Shown here piece by piece: positions 56,651-64,000 of a stretch of 64,000 nucleotides of DNA. This DNA comes from Flavobacterium anhuiense (lineage in GTDB: Bacteria; Bacteroidota; Bacteroidia; Flavobacteriales; Flavobacteriaceae): NCBI RefSeq assembly GCF_004151235.1, contig NZ_JUIV01000003.1, positions 248,001 through 312,000 on the forward strand. The letters run 5' to 3'. How positions within the stretch are numbered: position 1 is the first letter of the stretch; each line of letters begins with the position of its first letter. Under the pieces are notes generated by a model. It was given only the letters and a program-made list of their open reading frames with translations. It was not told the DNA's origin and did not search any database. The translations under genes were made by a program, and so were the position numbers.

Positions 56651-58246
56651 TTAATTGAAATCGAAGCGTAATCCCAAAGAAATATTATTTTGATCGACAG
56701 CATTTTTTTCAAATAAAGGTTGCAAATCATATTTCAAATACAAACTTGTCGCTTTGTAACCCACATAGGTGCTTAGTCCATAATTAAAATCATTTACATT
56801 AAAATTACCCTTTGTTTTTTGCTTTACATCATTTCCAACCGCATCGTCAAAACATAAAATTTGTTTTGATTTCACTCTAAATCCTGCATAACCCCCTATA
56901 CCAAATCTGGCACTTTTATGAGATTTAAAATAGCTAACTCCATCTCGAACTTCTTTCTTAGTAAAATCAAACTCTAAATGCAATGGCACCATTACATATA
57001 CATTTCTAAATCGGGATTCTTCTAAATGTACAGGGCTCGTAACTAAATCGGTTTGCGCACCATTTTTTTCAAAATAACGATCATCTGTAGCTCGCAGATT
57101 ATTGTACATCAGAGACATTCCGTATTTAAAATGAAGCAAATTATCATCTTTTAAAATCCTAGTGTTCCCAGTTATCCCCCATTCATAAAAGTGAGACGGC
57201 AAATATTTAAAATCTGAATGGGCAACTTGGCCATCTGTCACTAAATTATTTACTCCAAAAGCAAAAACGAATTGGGTAGTGGTTCTTTTTGATTGGCGTT
57301 TATCAACATCTTTTTGCCCGTGATACACTTTCATAGAAGTAAGATTAATGATTGTTTTATCCTCTTTATCACAATCATTGCAATCTCCAATTACAAACTT
57401 TGTCCCTTTGCTTTTATTTGAATTTTCGGTCTCAATTTTTCCATCAACTCTATCTTGAACCAATTGACTTAATTTATTTTCTTCGATAGCAACATTTGTT
57501 TCGATATTAGCAGCATGAACTTTAGCTTTACTTAATTTAAGTTCTTCTGCTTTTTCTTTCGAAATCTTTCCTTTTGAAACCTCATTATCTAATGAATCTA
57601 CTTCGACTTTTAAAGCATTTTTTTCATCCTCTGTTATTTTTTTAATTTGATCAGCAATCGCTTTTGCTCTTACTTCAAATGGAATTTCTTTATGATCTTG
57701 TCCTTTAGTTAACCCAGTTTCTGGAACACTATCATCAACCACTTCAAGTTTTACATCTTTAAACCAAATTTGCCCTGGCCCATCTAATAAAACCCCATAA
57801 GCAATTGATGTTGCACCCTTTGGCACAAATAAAACAACTTCATATTTTGTCCAATTAGTCGAGCCTTTTATAGGTCTGTTCTGCATATTATCAAAAGCAA
57901 GTGTACGAGCAGCATAATAATCGATACGCATCCACAGTCCAGCCCATGAACTTACGTTTTCTGTCTTTACATAAGCAGTCATTTTAAGCTTTTTATCCTG
58001 ATACAAATTTGGTTTTGCTCCTTTTCCCAGACTGCCAAAACCTTTTATTTTACTTTGAACTGATTTTATGGTAAAGATATTTTGATCTCCTGATTCAGGG
58101 TCTTTCTCAAAATTCATTTCATATTTTACAGGGTCATGTTGCCAATAAGACCAGTCTAAAACTTTTTTATAACTGCCATTCTCTTGTGCTGATAATTTAG
58201 TCGCCATGACAACTATCATCATTGTAATTAATATAATTTTTTGCAT
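56651..58246 (-). CDS. Envelope protein: jelly-roll domain plus C-terminal beta-barrel
   Basis: 531 residues. Signal peptide about 1-20 (KLSAQE). Residues about 30-175 look like a jelly-roll carbohydrate-binding-type domain (STNWTKYEVVLFVPKGATS, GPGQIWFKDVKLEVVDDS). A coiled coil (about 190-270) follows. Residues about 325-531 are beta-rich with alternating polarity, ending NNISLGLRFDFN, like an outer-membrane barrel. Third gene of a sigma/anti-sigma unit, so it may be the target or the sensor of that unit. The two-domain reading is inference. Confidence 0.75.
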   Translation of the reverse strand: MQKIILITMMIVVMATKLSAQENGSYKKVLDWSYWQHDPVKYEMNFEKDPESGDQNIFTIKSVQSKIKGFGSLGKGAKPNLYQDKKLKMTAYVKTENVSSWAGLWMRIDYYAARTLAFDNMQNRPIKGSTNWTKYEVVLFVPKGATSIAYGVLLDGPGQIWFKDVKLEVVDDSVPETGLTKGQDHKEIPFEVRAKAIADQIKKITEDEKNALKVEVDSLDNEVSKGKISKEKAEELKLSKAKVHAANIETNVAIEENKLSQLVQDRVDGKIETENSNKSKGTKFVIGDCNDCDKEDKTIINLTSMKVYHGQKDVDKRQSKRTTTQFVFAFGVNNLVTDGQVAHSDFKYLPSHFYEWGITGNTRILKDDNLLHFKYGMSLMYNNLRATDDRYFEKNGAQTDLVTSPVHLEESRFRNVYVMVPLHLEFDFTKKEVRDGVSYFKSHKSARFGIGGYAGFRVKSKQILCFDDAVGNDVKQKTKGNFNVNDFNYGLSTYVGYKATSLYLKYDLQPLFEKNAVDQNNISLGLRFDFN

Positions 58247-58284
58247 GATTTTCGTTTTTTGATTGATGATTGATGATTGTTTAT

Positions 58285-59025
58285 TTATTCTTCGTAATTC
58301 CTATTTGCTATAGCACTTTTTACAGCCTTCAAACTTTTATTAAATTTATCTAGTGCAGACTCTCTATAAGATTGATTTAATTCTGTTTCAGCATTTAATA
58401 GCAAATCATTAGGATTTACTGAAACCGCTTTTCTGTTTTTTTTAATTACCTCATCAGCAGATTTTGTTTCGACTTTACCACTGACTTCTGCTAATAGTTG
58501 TTCTGCAGTAATGTATTTGCTTTTATTTTCAGGTTGGTAATTTTTATTTTCAAAAGAATTAATTATTGCGCTATCTCTTTTTAAATCATTCCTGGCTGAA
58601 AGCTCCACTTTACTCTCAAGTTGTTTTGGATTCTTGTTTTGATTATGAGTGCCAACAACAGCTATCGCATTTTTCATTATTGGTTTCTGATTATGCTTAT
58701 TGACACTTATAACATCCTCTTTGTGTATTCCTAAATCCAAAGTGTCTTTATTTATTTTTTGTTCTAAGACTATCGGCGTATTCTTTCTTATTTCTACAGT
58801 TTCAGAACGATTAAAATAAATTGTGCCAACCAATAAAAATCCGATGAAACTGGCCGCGATATACAACCATTTTCTTTTTGATTTTTTTGAATCAAGTTTA
58901 ATCGGTTCTTTCTCTTCTGCCACACTCAACATCGCATCCAATCGATCCCAAGCTTTGCTGCTTGGCTCAATTTCGCGTTGGTTTAGTTTTTCACGGAAAT
59001 CCTTTTCAAAATTATTCGGTTCCAT
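58285..59025 (-). CDS. Probable anti-sigma factor
   Basis: 246 residues. A cytoplasmic N-terminus (about 1-50, FEKDFREKLNQREIEPSSKAWDRLD), one membrane helix (53-71), and a periplasmic Lys/Asn-rich tail. Its start overlaps the ECF sigma gene by 14 bases, the classic arrangement. No zinc (HxxxCxxC) motif, so not a ZAS-type anti-sigma. Confidence 0.75.
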   Translation of the reverse strand: MEPNNFEKDFREKLNQREIEPSSKAWDRLDAMLSVAEEKEPIKLDSKKSKRKWLYIAASFIGFLLVGTIYFNRSETVEIRKNTPIVLEQKINKDTLDLGIHKEDVISVNKHNQKPIMKNAIAVVGTHNQNKNPKQLESKVELSARNDLKRDSAIINSFENKNYQPENKSKYITAEQLLAEVSGKVETKSADEVIKKNRKAVSVNPNDLLLNAETELNQSYRESALDKFNKSLKAVKSAIANRNYEE

Positions 59026-59572
59026 TATCTTGTCTTTTTAAAATAGTAATTTGTGTTTGCAGCATTTTTCTAGCGTGCGATAATTGCGATTTCGATGTTC
59101 CTTCATTAATGCCTAGCATCTTGGCAATTTCATTGTGTTTATAACCTTCGATTGCATATAAATTGAAAACCATTTTATAACCGTCTGGCAAAGCATCAAT
59201 TAAATACTGAATTTGTTCTACTGTAAACTGGCTGTCGATTTCATTAAAACTTTCTTCTACAAAAAATTCATCTTCGGCAAATTTTACTTTTTTCTGAACT
59301 CTTAAATAAGAAATAGATTCGTTAACCATAATTCGGCGGATCCAGCCTTCAAAACTTCCTTTGTGTTCAAAGTTTTCCAAATTTGTAAACACTTTCATGA
59401 AAGCTGTTATCATTACATCTTCTGCCAATTGAATGTCCTTTATATATTGACGGCAAACACTTAACATTTTCGAAGAATATTTACCATAAATCTGCTGCTG
59501 TGCCTGACGATTGTTCTCAACAGCCAGCTTTATGATTTTGGTTTCTTCTTGATGTAACTGAATAATTTTCAT
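59012..59572 (-). CDS. ECF-type RNA polymerase sigma factor
   Basis: 186 residues. Sigma70 region 2 (about 24-92, QLAEDVMITAFMKVFTNLENF) and region 4 (about 120-172, ALPDGYKMVFNLYAIEGYKH, then NEIAKMLGINEGTSKSQLSHAR). Member of the Bacteroidota ECF group. First gene of the sigma/anti-sigma/envelope-protein unit. Confidence 0.94.
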   Translation of the reverse strand: MKIIQLHQEETKIIKLAVENNRQAQQQIYGKYSSKMLSVCRQYIKDIQLAEDVMITAFMKVFTNLENFEHKGSFEGWIRRIMVNESISYLRVQKKVKFAEDEFFVEESFNEIDSQFTVEQIQYLIDALPDGYKMVFNLYAIEGYKHNEIAKMLGINEGTSKSQLSHARKMLQTQITILKRQDNGTE

Positions 59573-59718
59573 TTATAAGCTTTTCGGTTTTGTTTTTAGA
59601 AACAGACTTCTATTAGCATAGACGATTGTCGATTTGAAATGGTTGCATGAGCTTAAAAAAAAATAAAATTTTAAATCCCAAATTCCAAAACAATAGAAAC
59701 ATTGTAAGTTTTTATTTA

Positions 59719-59726
59719 TAATTTTG
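59719..59726 (+). promoter_or_regulatory. Candidate -7 box TAATTTTG
   Basis: TAnnTTTG match 20 bases before the orphan gene at 59746; a TTG lies 14 bases upstream, closer than usual. An AAATCCCAAATTCC half-repeat lies at 59672-59688. Confidence 0.4.
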
Positions 59727-59745
59727 TAAAATAAATCATTAGATT

Positions 59746-60471
59746 ATGAACGAGAATATACAACTTTATCCGAATATCGAGAATGTCTTCGTTGACAAAT
59801 CATTAGGTATTTTTTTCAAACCTCTTCTAACAATAAAAACATTGATTAATGATGAAGATTATAGTATTCATATAATTTCAACAGATGGTCTTTTTTGTAA
59901 AAATCAATACAAATATTCTGAAAATAATTTTTTTGGCTTTAAATACATTAATGGCAAATATGAATTTCTAGGTGAATTGGATGTTTTTGATGATTATGAA
60001 AAAATTCACAAACTCCACAATGCTTTAGAAAAAGACTTTACTCAAAATAGAGATACTTATTTAAAAGAAAAAAGAACTGTAGATGATTATTTAGAAAACA
60101 TACTTCTACAATTAGAAAAAAATAATGTCTATGATTTTTCAAATGCGGAATACTATGCAGAAGCATTTTACAGCTACAATTTTACTAAATATTTCTATGA
60201 AAAATTTGGAGTCCATAAGCATATATCAGTCATAACTGAAAATTACGGCAAAAATACCGATCCTTTTTTATTAGATAAAAAAGAAGCTCTTTCCATCCTT
60301 GAAGAATTTTTAATTAATATGAATTATAATTTAAAAAGCGATTACCAAATTAATCAAAATATGCTTATGGCTGCTACAGAAATTTCTCGATTTATGACAA
60401 TTGCAAGAGATGGAATAGTATTTTCTTTATTAGACACAACAAATAAAATTGTTTATATACTTGAATATTAA
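59746..60471 (+). CDS. Orphan soluble protein
   Basis: 241 residues, acidic and rich in Tyr, Asn and Phe; no signal, no membrane segment, no family recognised. A single intact frame. It runs directly up to the duplicated polyprenyl-synthase 3' end (60484-60577), so it may be part of an acquired block. Confidence 0.65.
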   Translation: MNENIQLYPNIENVFVDKSLGIFFKPLLTIKTLINDEDYSIHIISTDGLFCKNQYKYSENNFFGFKYINGKYEFLGELDVFDDYEKIHKLHNALEKDFTQNRDTYLKEKRTVDDYLENILLQLEKNNVYDFSNAEYYAEAFYSYNFTKYFYEKFGVHKHISVITENYGKNTDPFLLDKKEALSILEEFLINMNYNLKSDYQINQNMLMAATEISRFMTIARDGIVFSLLDTTNKIVYILEY

Positions 60472-60483
60472 ACGAAATAAAAA

Positions 60484-60577
60484 ACTATTTTTTTCTCTCA
60501 ATAACATAGTTGAACATCAAAGTCAGCGCCTCTTTATACTCAGAATCTTCGAAGTTTTGAAGTAGAGCAAGTGCTTC
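60484..60577 (-). pseudogene. Remnant: 3' end of a polyprenyl synthase gene
   Basis: 94 bases match 61518-61611 with 11 differences (about 88%). They encode EALALLQNFEDSEYKEALTL and on to NYVIERKK and the stop; only two of the last 30 residues differ. Upstream of 60577 the reading frame diverges completely, so the rest of the gene is missing. Confidence 0.88.
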
Positions 60578-60671
60578 ACTTCTTCTTATAATTAACATTA
60601 AAAAATAAATTAAATCTGAGTAAATATTATTTACAGCTTCATTTACAATTTTATCTCTCATATAATCAAAT

Positions 60672-61515
60672 ATGAATAAAAAAAATCTGTATAATAATTT
60701 TAGTTTTACTTTCTTCCTGTAAACAGAATAAAACAGACAAAAGGGTAAAAACTCAAAAGGATAAAACAGCCATTTTAAAATTAAACGATACTTCAAATCA
60801 TAAATTTTATCCAAATAGAAATTGGCAAAAAAACATTCCTAAAGACAGTATTACTGAAATTTATTGGAAGGAAATTATTAGAAAAGAGTCTTTAAACAAA
60901 GAATTTAAAGACTCTTTTACGAATTCATTTCCTTTAAAAAATAAAACTATAACTTTTTTATGGACAGAAACAAAACAAGGGATTTTAATAAATGAAAATT
61001 ATTGTAAAACAATTTCTGAACCAGAACGAGCTGCATTGGCTTTTATTGCCAAGAATGCTTTAAGTAATGGATCATTCAATAAAACAATGAAAGATTGCAA
61101 TATTGAAATCGCTTTAAATTTAGATTATCAATGTTCAAATAAATATAATTACTATTTGCAATTATGGTTTAGAAATGATCTTTCATCTTTAGAAATAATA
61201 AAAAATTGTTCTAAAATGTCTGATATGGCATCTGTTCAATCACATTTTAATAAAATTACTTTGAAAATACAAGGAAATAAAATTTTTATTGATTCTAAAC
61301 TCACCGGTTTCAATCGTGATATTTGGGACTGTACTTGGACTGAAAATTTTATTTTTTCAGTAAATGGAGACAATATTAAACTCATGAAGAAAACACAATC
61401 TGAGGAACAATATGTTTATTACTTTCCTAACGGAAGCGATGTAATTCCTCCTTCCGGCTATAAAAATAATGGACATGGTGAATATCGTTTGCCTAGAAAA
61501 TCTAAAAAGAAATAA
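60672..61515 (+). pseudogene. Lipoprotein gene frameshifted at a poly(A) tract
   Basis: From position 60676 one frame is open for 279 codons to the stop before 61516. It begins IKKICIIILVLLSSCKQNK, a lipoprotein signal with lipobox LSSC, but has no ATG. An ATG at 60672 is followed by AAT and eight A; seven A would join it in frame (Met-Asn-Lys-Lys-Ile-Cys). Either a one-base insertion inactivates the gene, or slippage in the A run switches it, or the base is a sequencing error. The body has paired Cys residues (about CNIEIALNLDYQC) and no known domain. An in-frame start at TTG 61036 would lack the signal. Confidence 0.7.
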
Positions 61516-61518
61516 AAC

Positions 61519-62496
61519 CTATTTCTTTCTCTCAATAACGTAATTCACCATCAAAGTCAGAGCATCTTTATACTCAGAATCTTCGAAGTTTTGAAGTAAT
61601 GCAAGCGCTTCTTGCTGAAATTCGACCATTTTGTTTTCGGCGTAAGCCAAACCATTATTTTTTTTTACAAAGGCAATAACTTCTTTTACGCGTTTTTTGT
61701 CTTTGTTGTGGTTTTTGATGGAGTTTATCAACCACTTTTTTTCTTGCGGAGTACAAGTATTTAAAACGTGAATTAAAGGCAAGGTCATTTTTTGCTCCTT
61801 AATATCTATTCCTGTTGGTTTTCCAATGGCTTCTTCGCTATAATCAAATAAATCGTCTTTGATTTGAAAAGCCATTCCGATTAATTCACCGAATTTACGC
61901 ATATTTTCAACCTGAATATCGTCTTCGATTACGGCTTTCGCGCCAAGCGCACAACAAGCTGCAATAAGCGTTGCCGTTTTCTTTCTGATAATTTCATAGT
62001 AAACGTCTTCGGTAATGTCAAGTCTTCTTGCTTTTTCTATTTGGAGCAATTCTCCTTCACTCATTTCGCGAACGGCTACAGAAATAATTCTCAATAAATC
62101 AAAATCGCCATTATCAATAGAAAGCAATAAACCTTTCGACAATAAATAATCTCCAACCAAAACGGCAATTTTATTTTTCCAAAGCGCATTGATTGAGAAA
62201 AATCCGCGACGGCGATTACTGTCGTCAACCACGTCATCGTGTACTAAAGTTGCTGTGTGAATAAGCTCAATTACCGAAGCACCGCGATACGTTCTTTCGT
62301 TTACAGTGCCTCCAGAAACCATTTTTGCAGTAAGAAAAACAAACATTGGACGCATTTGTTTTCCCTTGCGGTTTACGATATAATAGGTGATTCGGTTTAA
62401 TAACGCAACCTTCGAAGTCATCGATTCATGGAACTTTTTCTCGAAAAGTTCCATCTCGTTAAAAATAGGCTGCTTTATTTGAGACGTAATATTCAT
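61519..62496 (-). CDS. Polyprenyl synthetase (trans-prenyltransferase)
   Basis: 325 residues. First Asp-rich motif DDVVDD (87-92) in LVHDDVVDDSNRRRG and second motif QIKDDLFDY (about 211-219) bind magnesium-diphosphate. The enzyme extends allylic diphosphates; it likely makes the menaquinone side chain (octaprenyl/solanesyl type), but chain length is not decidable. Its 3' end is duplicated at 60484-60577. Confidence 0.95.
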   Translation of the reverse strand: MNITSQIKQPIFNEMELFEKKFHESMTSKVALLNRITYYIVNRKGKQMRPMFVFLTAKMVSGGTVNERTYRGASVIELIHTATLVHDDVVDDSNRRRGFFSINALWKNKIAVLVGDYLLSKGLLLSIDNGDFDLLRIISVAVREMSEGELLQIEKARRLDITEDVYYEIIRKKTATLIAACCALGAKAVIEDDIQVENMRKFGELIGMAFQIKDDLFDYSEEAIGKPTGIDIKEQKMTLPLIHVLNTCTPQEKKWLINSIKNHNKDKKRVKEVIAFVKKNNGLAYAENKMVEFQQEALALLQNFEDSEYKDALTLMVNYVIERKK

Positions 62497-62656
62497 TTAG
62501 ACTCCAAATATACTATTTTAAATAAAAAAACGTTGTGTATTTTAGGTTAGCTTTTAAATATTTTATTCTCTAACCTGAAAAAAAACACCAAAAATAGCTC
62601 TAACTAATACTGATTTGAATTCATTAACGTAAAAGAAAACCCAAAACTATTTATTT

Positions 62657-63520
62657 ATGAAAACAAAATTTTTATTAATTGGAACATGTATAATTACATT
62701 GTCTTTTTTCATTAGTTGTAATTCTGATGAAAAAACAAGTGACGGATCATCAGCTAAGATTACAAACGACGAAATTATAGCTAATTCTAAAATCGACGCT
62801 TCTGTAGAAGACGTTACTAATATTGCTGAAGACCAGTTTAGTTCTCAGCTCAACGTAAATTCAAAACCTAGTGGACCGATAAAAAATTATCTTCCAAGCT
62901 GTGCCACAATTACCACAGTTTTAACCAATAATACTTGGACAAAAACAGTAGATTTTGGTGTTGAAGGCTGTACACTTAATAACGGAAATACAGTAAAAGG
63001 AAAAATGGTTGTTTCTTTTTCAAATGATTTTACTTCTTCCACACAAACCATCAGCTATACTTTTGAGGGATTTTATCATAATGGCAAAAAAATTCAAGGA
63101 AGCAAAAGTATTGTGAGAACTATTAAAGAAACCAATTTATTGGTAACGCCACACCCAGTTTCAACAGCTGCTATAGATTTAACGATTACTTTTGACGATG
63201 GGAAAGTTTATGCAAGAAAAGGAACTTTGGTAAAAGAAATGACTTCTGGTTACGACACTTGGTTTGATTGGGATGATAATGTGTTTGTCGTTACAGGAAG
63301 TTGCTCTACAACTTTCCCTAATGGAGATACTTTTTCGGCAGAAATCACAACCCCTTTAGAGTTTAATGCTTCGTGCAGAAAATCTATTGCAGTAAAAGGA
63401 ATCGTTTCTATCACTAAAAATGGTGCTTCGGCAACTATTGATTATGGAAACGGAGAATGTGATACTCTTGCAAAAGTCACCAAAGACGGAGTTACAGAAG
63501 AAATAGATTTGAAAAAATAA
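62657..63520 (+). CDS. Surface lipoprotein of unknown function
   Basis: 287 residues. Lipobox FFISC with Cys21, followed by NSDEK, an acidic start compatible with a Bacteroidota lipoprotein export signal to the cell surface. The body is rich in Thr, Ser and Gly and probably all-beta, with four Cys residues in the mature part (CATITT, GCTLNNG, GSCSTTF, ASCRKS). No family named. Confidence 0.8.
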   Translation: MKTKFLLIGTCIITLSFFISCNSDEKTSDGSSAKITNDEIIANSKIDASVEDVTNIAEDQFSSQLNVNSKPSGPIKNYLPSCATITTVLTNNTWTKTVDFGVEGCTLNNGNTVKGKMVVSFSNDFTSSTQTISYTFEGFYHNGKKIQGSKSIVRTIKETNLLVTPHPVSTAAIDLTITFDDGKVYARKGTLVKEMTSGYDTWFDWDDNVFVVTGSCSTTFPNGDTFSAEITTPLEFNASCRKSIAVKGIVSITKNGASATIDYGNGECDTLAKVTKDGVTEEIDLKK

Positions 63521-63540
63521 GCATCCTTTTTGTCCAAAAT

Positions 63541-63588
63541 AAAAAGCATTAAAAACGAGAAATACTTCTGTTTTTTAATGCTTTTTTT
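63541..63588. terminator. Bidirectional terminator before rlmN
   Basis: AAAAAGCATTAAAAA / TTTTTTAATGCTTTTTT arms with A and T runs, between convergent genes. Confidence 0.82.
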
Positions 63589-63695
63589 TTATCGTGTAAA
63601 ACCAATCAAATTTCCCGATGGGACATATGCACGATTGTCAATATTTTTTTCCTACCGATCAGATACTCCTAGCGGAGTATATTTGGTGAATATTT

Positions 63696-64000
63696 TTATG
63701 CTTCTTTATTGGCTAATTGTCCGCAGGCTGCGTCAATATCTTTGCCTCGGCTTCTTCTCACTTTCACCACTACTCCAATATTTTCCAGAGCTTTTATATA
63801 AGCCATAATCGATTCTTCTGAAGCTTGCTGAAATTCGCCATCATCAATCGGATTATATTCAATTAAATTGACTTTGCAAGGCACATATTTACAGAATTTA
63901 ACCAAAGCATCAACTGAAGCTTTATCGTCGTTAATTCCTTTCCAAACTACATATTCGTATGAAACTTTGCTTTTTGTTTTTCTATACCAATATTCTAATG
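63696..64000 (-). CDS. rlmN: RlmN, 23S rRNA A2503 methyltransferase (3' part only)
   Basis: The last about 101 residues; the gene continues beyond the right edge. Signature pieces are YEYVVWKGINDDKASVDALV, PCKVNLIEYNPIDDGEF and the C-terminal RRSRGKDIDAACGQLANKEA, with the catalytic Cys of the CGQL segment. It is a radical-SAM enzyme that methylates 23S rRNA and some tRNAs. Confidence 0.95.
   Translation of the reverse strand, partial: LEYWYRKTKSKVSYEYVVWKGINDDKASVDALVKFCKYVPCKVNLIEYNPIDDGEFQQASEESIMAYIKALENIGVVVKVRRSRGKDIDAACGQLANKEA

Noticed and set aside
60485..60814. Minus-strand frame of 109 codons as a gene
   Set aside because: Its C-terminal 30 residues copy the polyprenyl synthase end; the rest is antisense to the lipoprotein signal region and has no family character. 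Treated as a remnant.
63530..63808. Plus-strand frame after the last lipoprotein
   Set aside because: It overlaps the terminator and runs antisense to the clearly recognisable RlmN C-terminus.

Overview
The window is AT-rich chromosomal DNA of a gliding Bacteroidota, most likely a Flavobacterium close to F. johnsoniae. Evidence: gldB and gldC (51437-52725); a division/cell-wall cluster in Bacteroidota order without murF or ddl; promoter-like TAnnTTTG boxes; SulP, TlpA, LytTR and ECF-sigma proteins of flavobacterial type; and many short palindromic intergenic repeats. No rRNA, transposase, integrase, CRISPR array or phage structural gene is visible.

Layout. 1-4900: lptE 3' end, an acidic TPR protein, secG, groES and groEL; the two chaperonin genes are separated by a four-helix-bundle gene set in AAGC-rich repeats. 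4950-13100: a phosphodiesterase, an SDR/AraC pair bracketed by two composite palindrome arrays, a SulP transporter, and a LytS/LytTR two-component pair. 13170-16145: a three-gene ABC-3C-type predicted defence operon (Mrr-like nuclease effector, small middle component, DUF2326 ABC ATPase). 16200-31400: accessory DNA with an XRE regulator, two related secreted fibre-like proteins (one with an S74 endosialidase-chaperone end, one with four 204-bp repeats), DUF3754, DUF2199, Mpo1-like, methyltransferase and TlpA-like genes, a lipoprotein gene with an in-frame stop, and orphan genes lying between a tRNA-like remnant and tRNA-Arg(UCG).

31640-50600: tRNA-Arg and yqeY, then the whole dcw cluster on the minus strand (mraZ-rsmH-ftsL-pbp-murE-mraY-murD-[four-helix gene]-ftsW-murG-murC-ftsQ-ftsA-ftsZ). 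It is preceded by five CCACTTT-type boxes that look like a MraZ operator and ends in a strong terminator; an alpha/beta hydrolase and engB diverge from it. 50600-64000: a membrane protein, gldC-gldB, nadE, a NarL-type regulator, dnaG (all four zinc ligands replaced), an ECF sigma/anti-sigma/envelope-protein operon, orphan genes including a frameshifted lipoprotein beside a duplicated 3' end of a polyprenyl synthase gene, the polyprenyl synthase itself, a lipoprotein, and the 3' part of rlmN.

The most interesting points are the ABC-3C operon; three places where orphan genes lie next to a duplicated 3' end of a neighbouring gene or tRNA; the MraZ-box array; two four-helix-bundle genes inserted into essential operons, each framed by its own repeat family; and the poly(A) frameshift at the start of a lipoprotein. 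All family names come from reading motifs, not from database searches.
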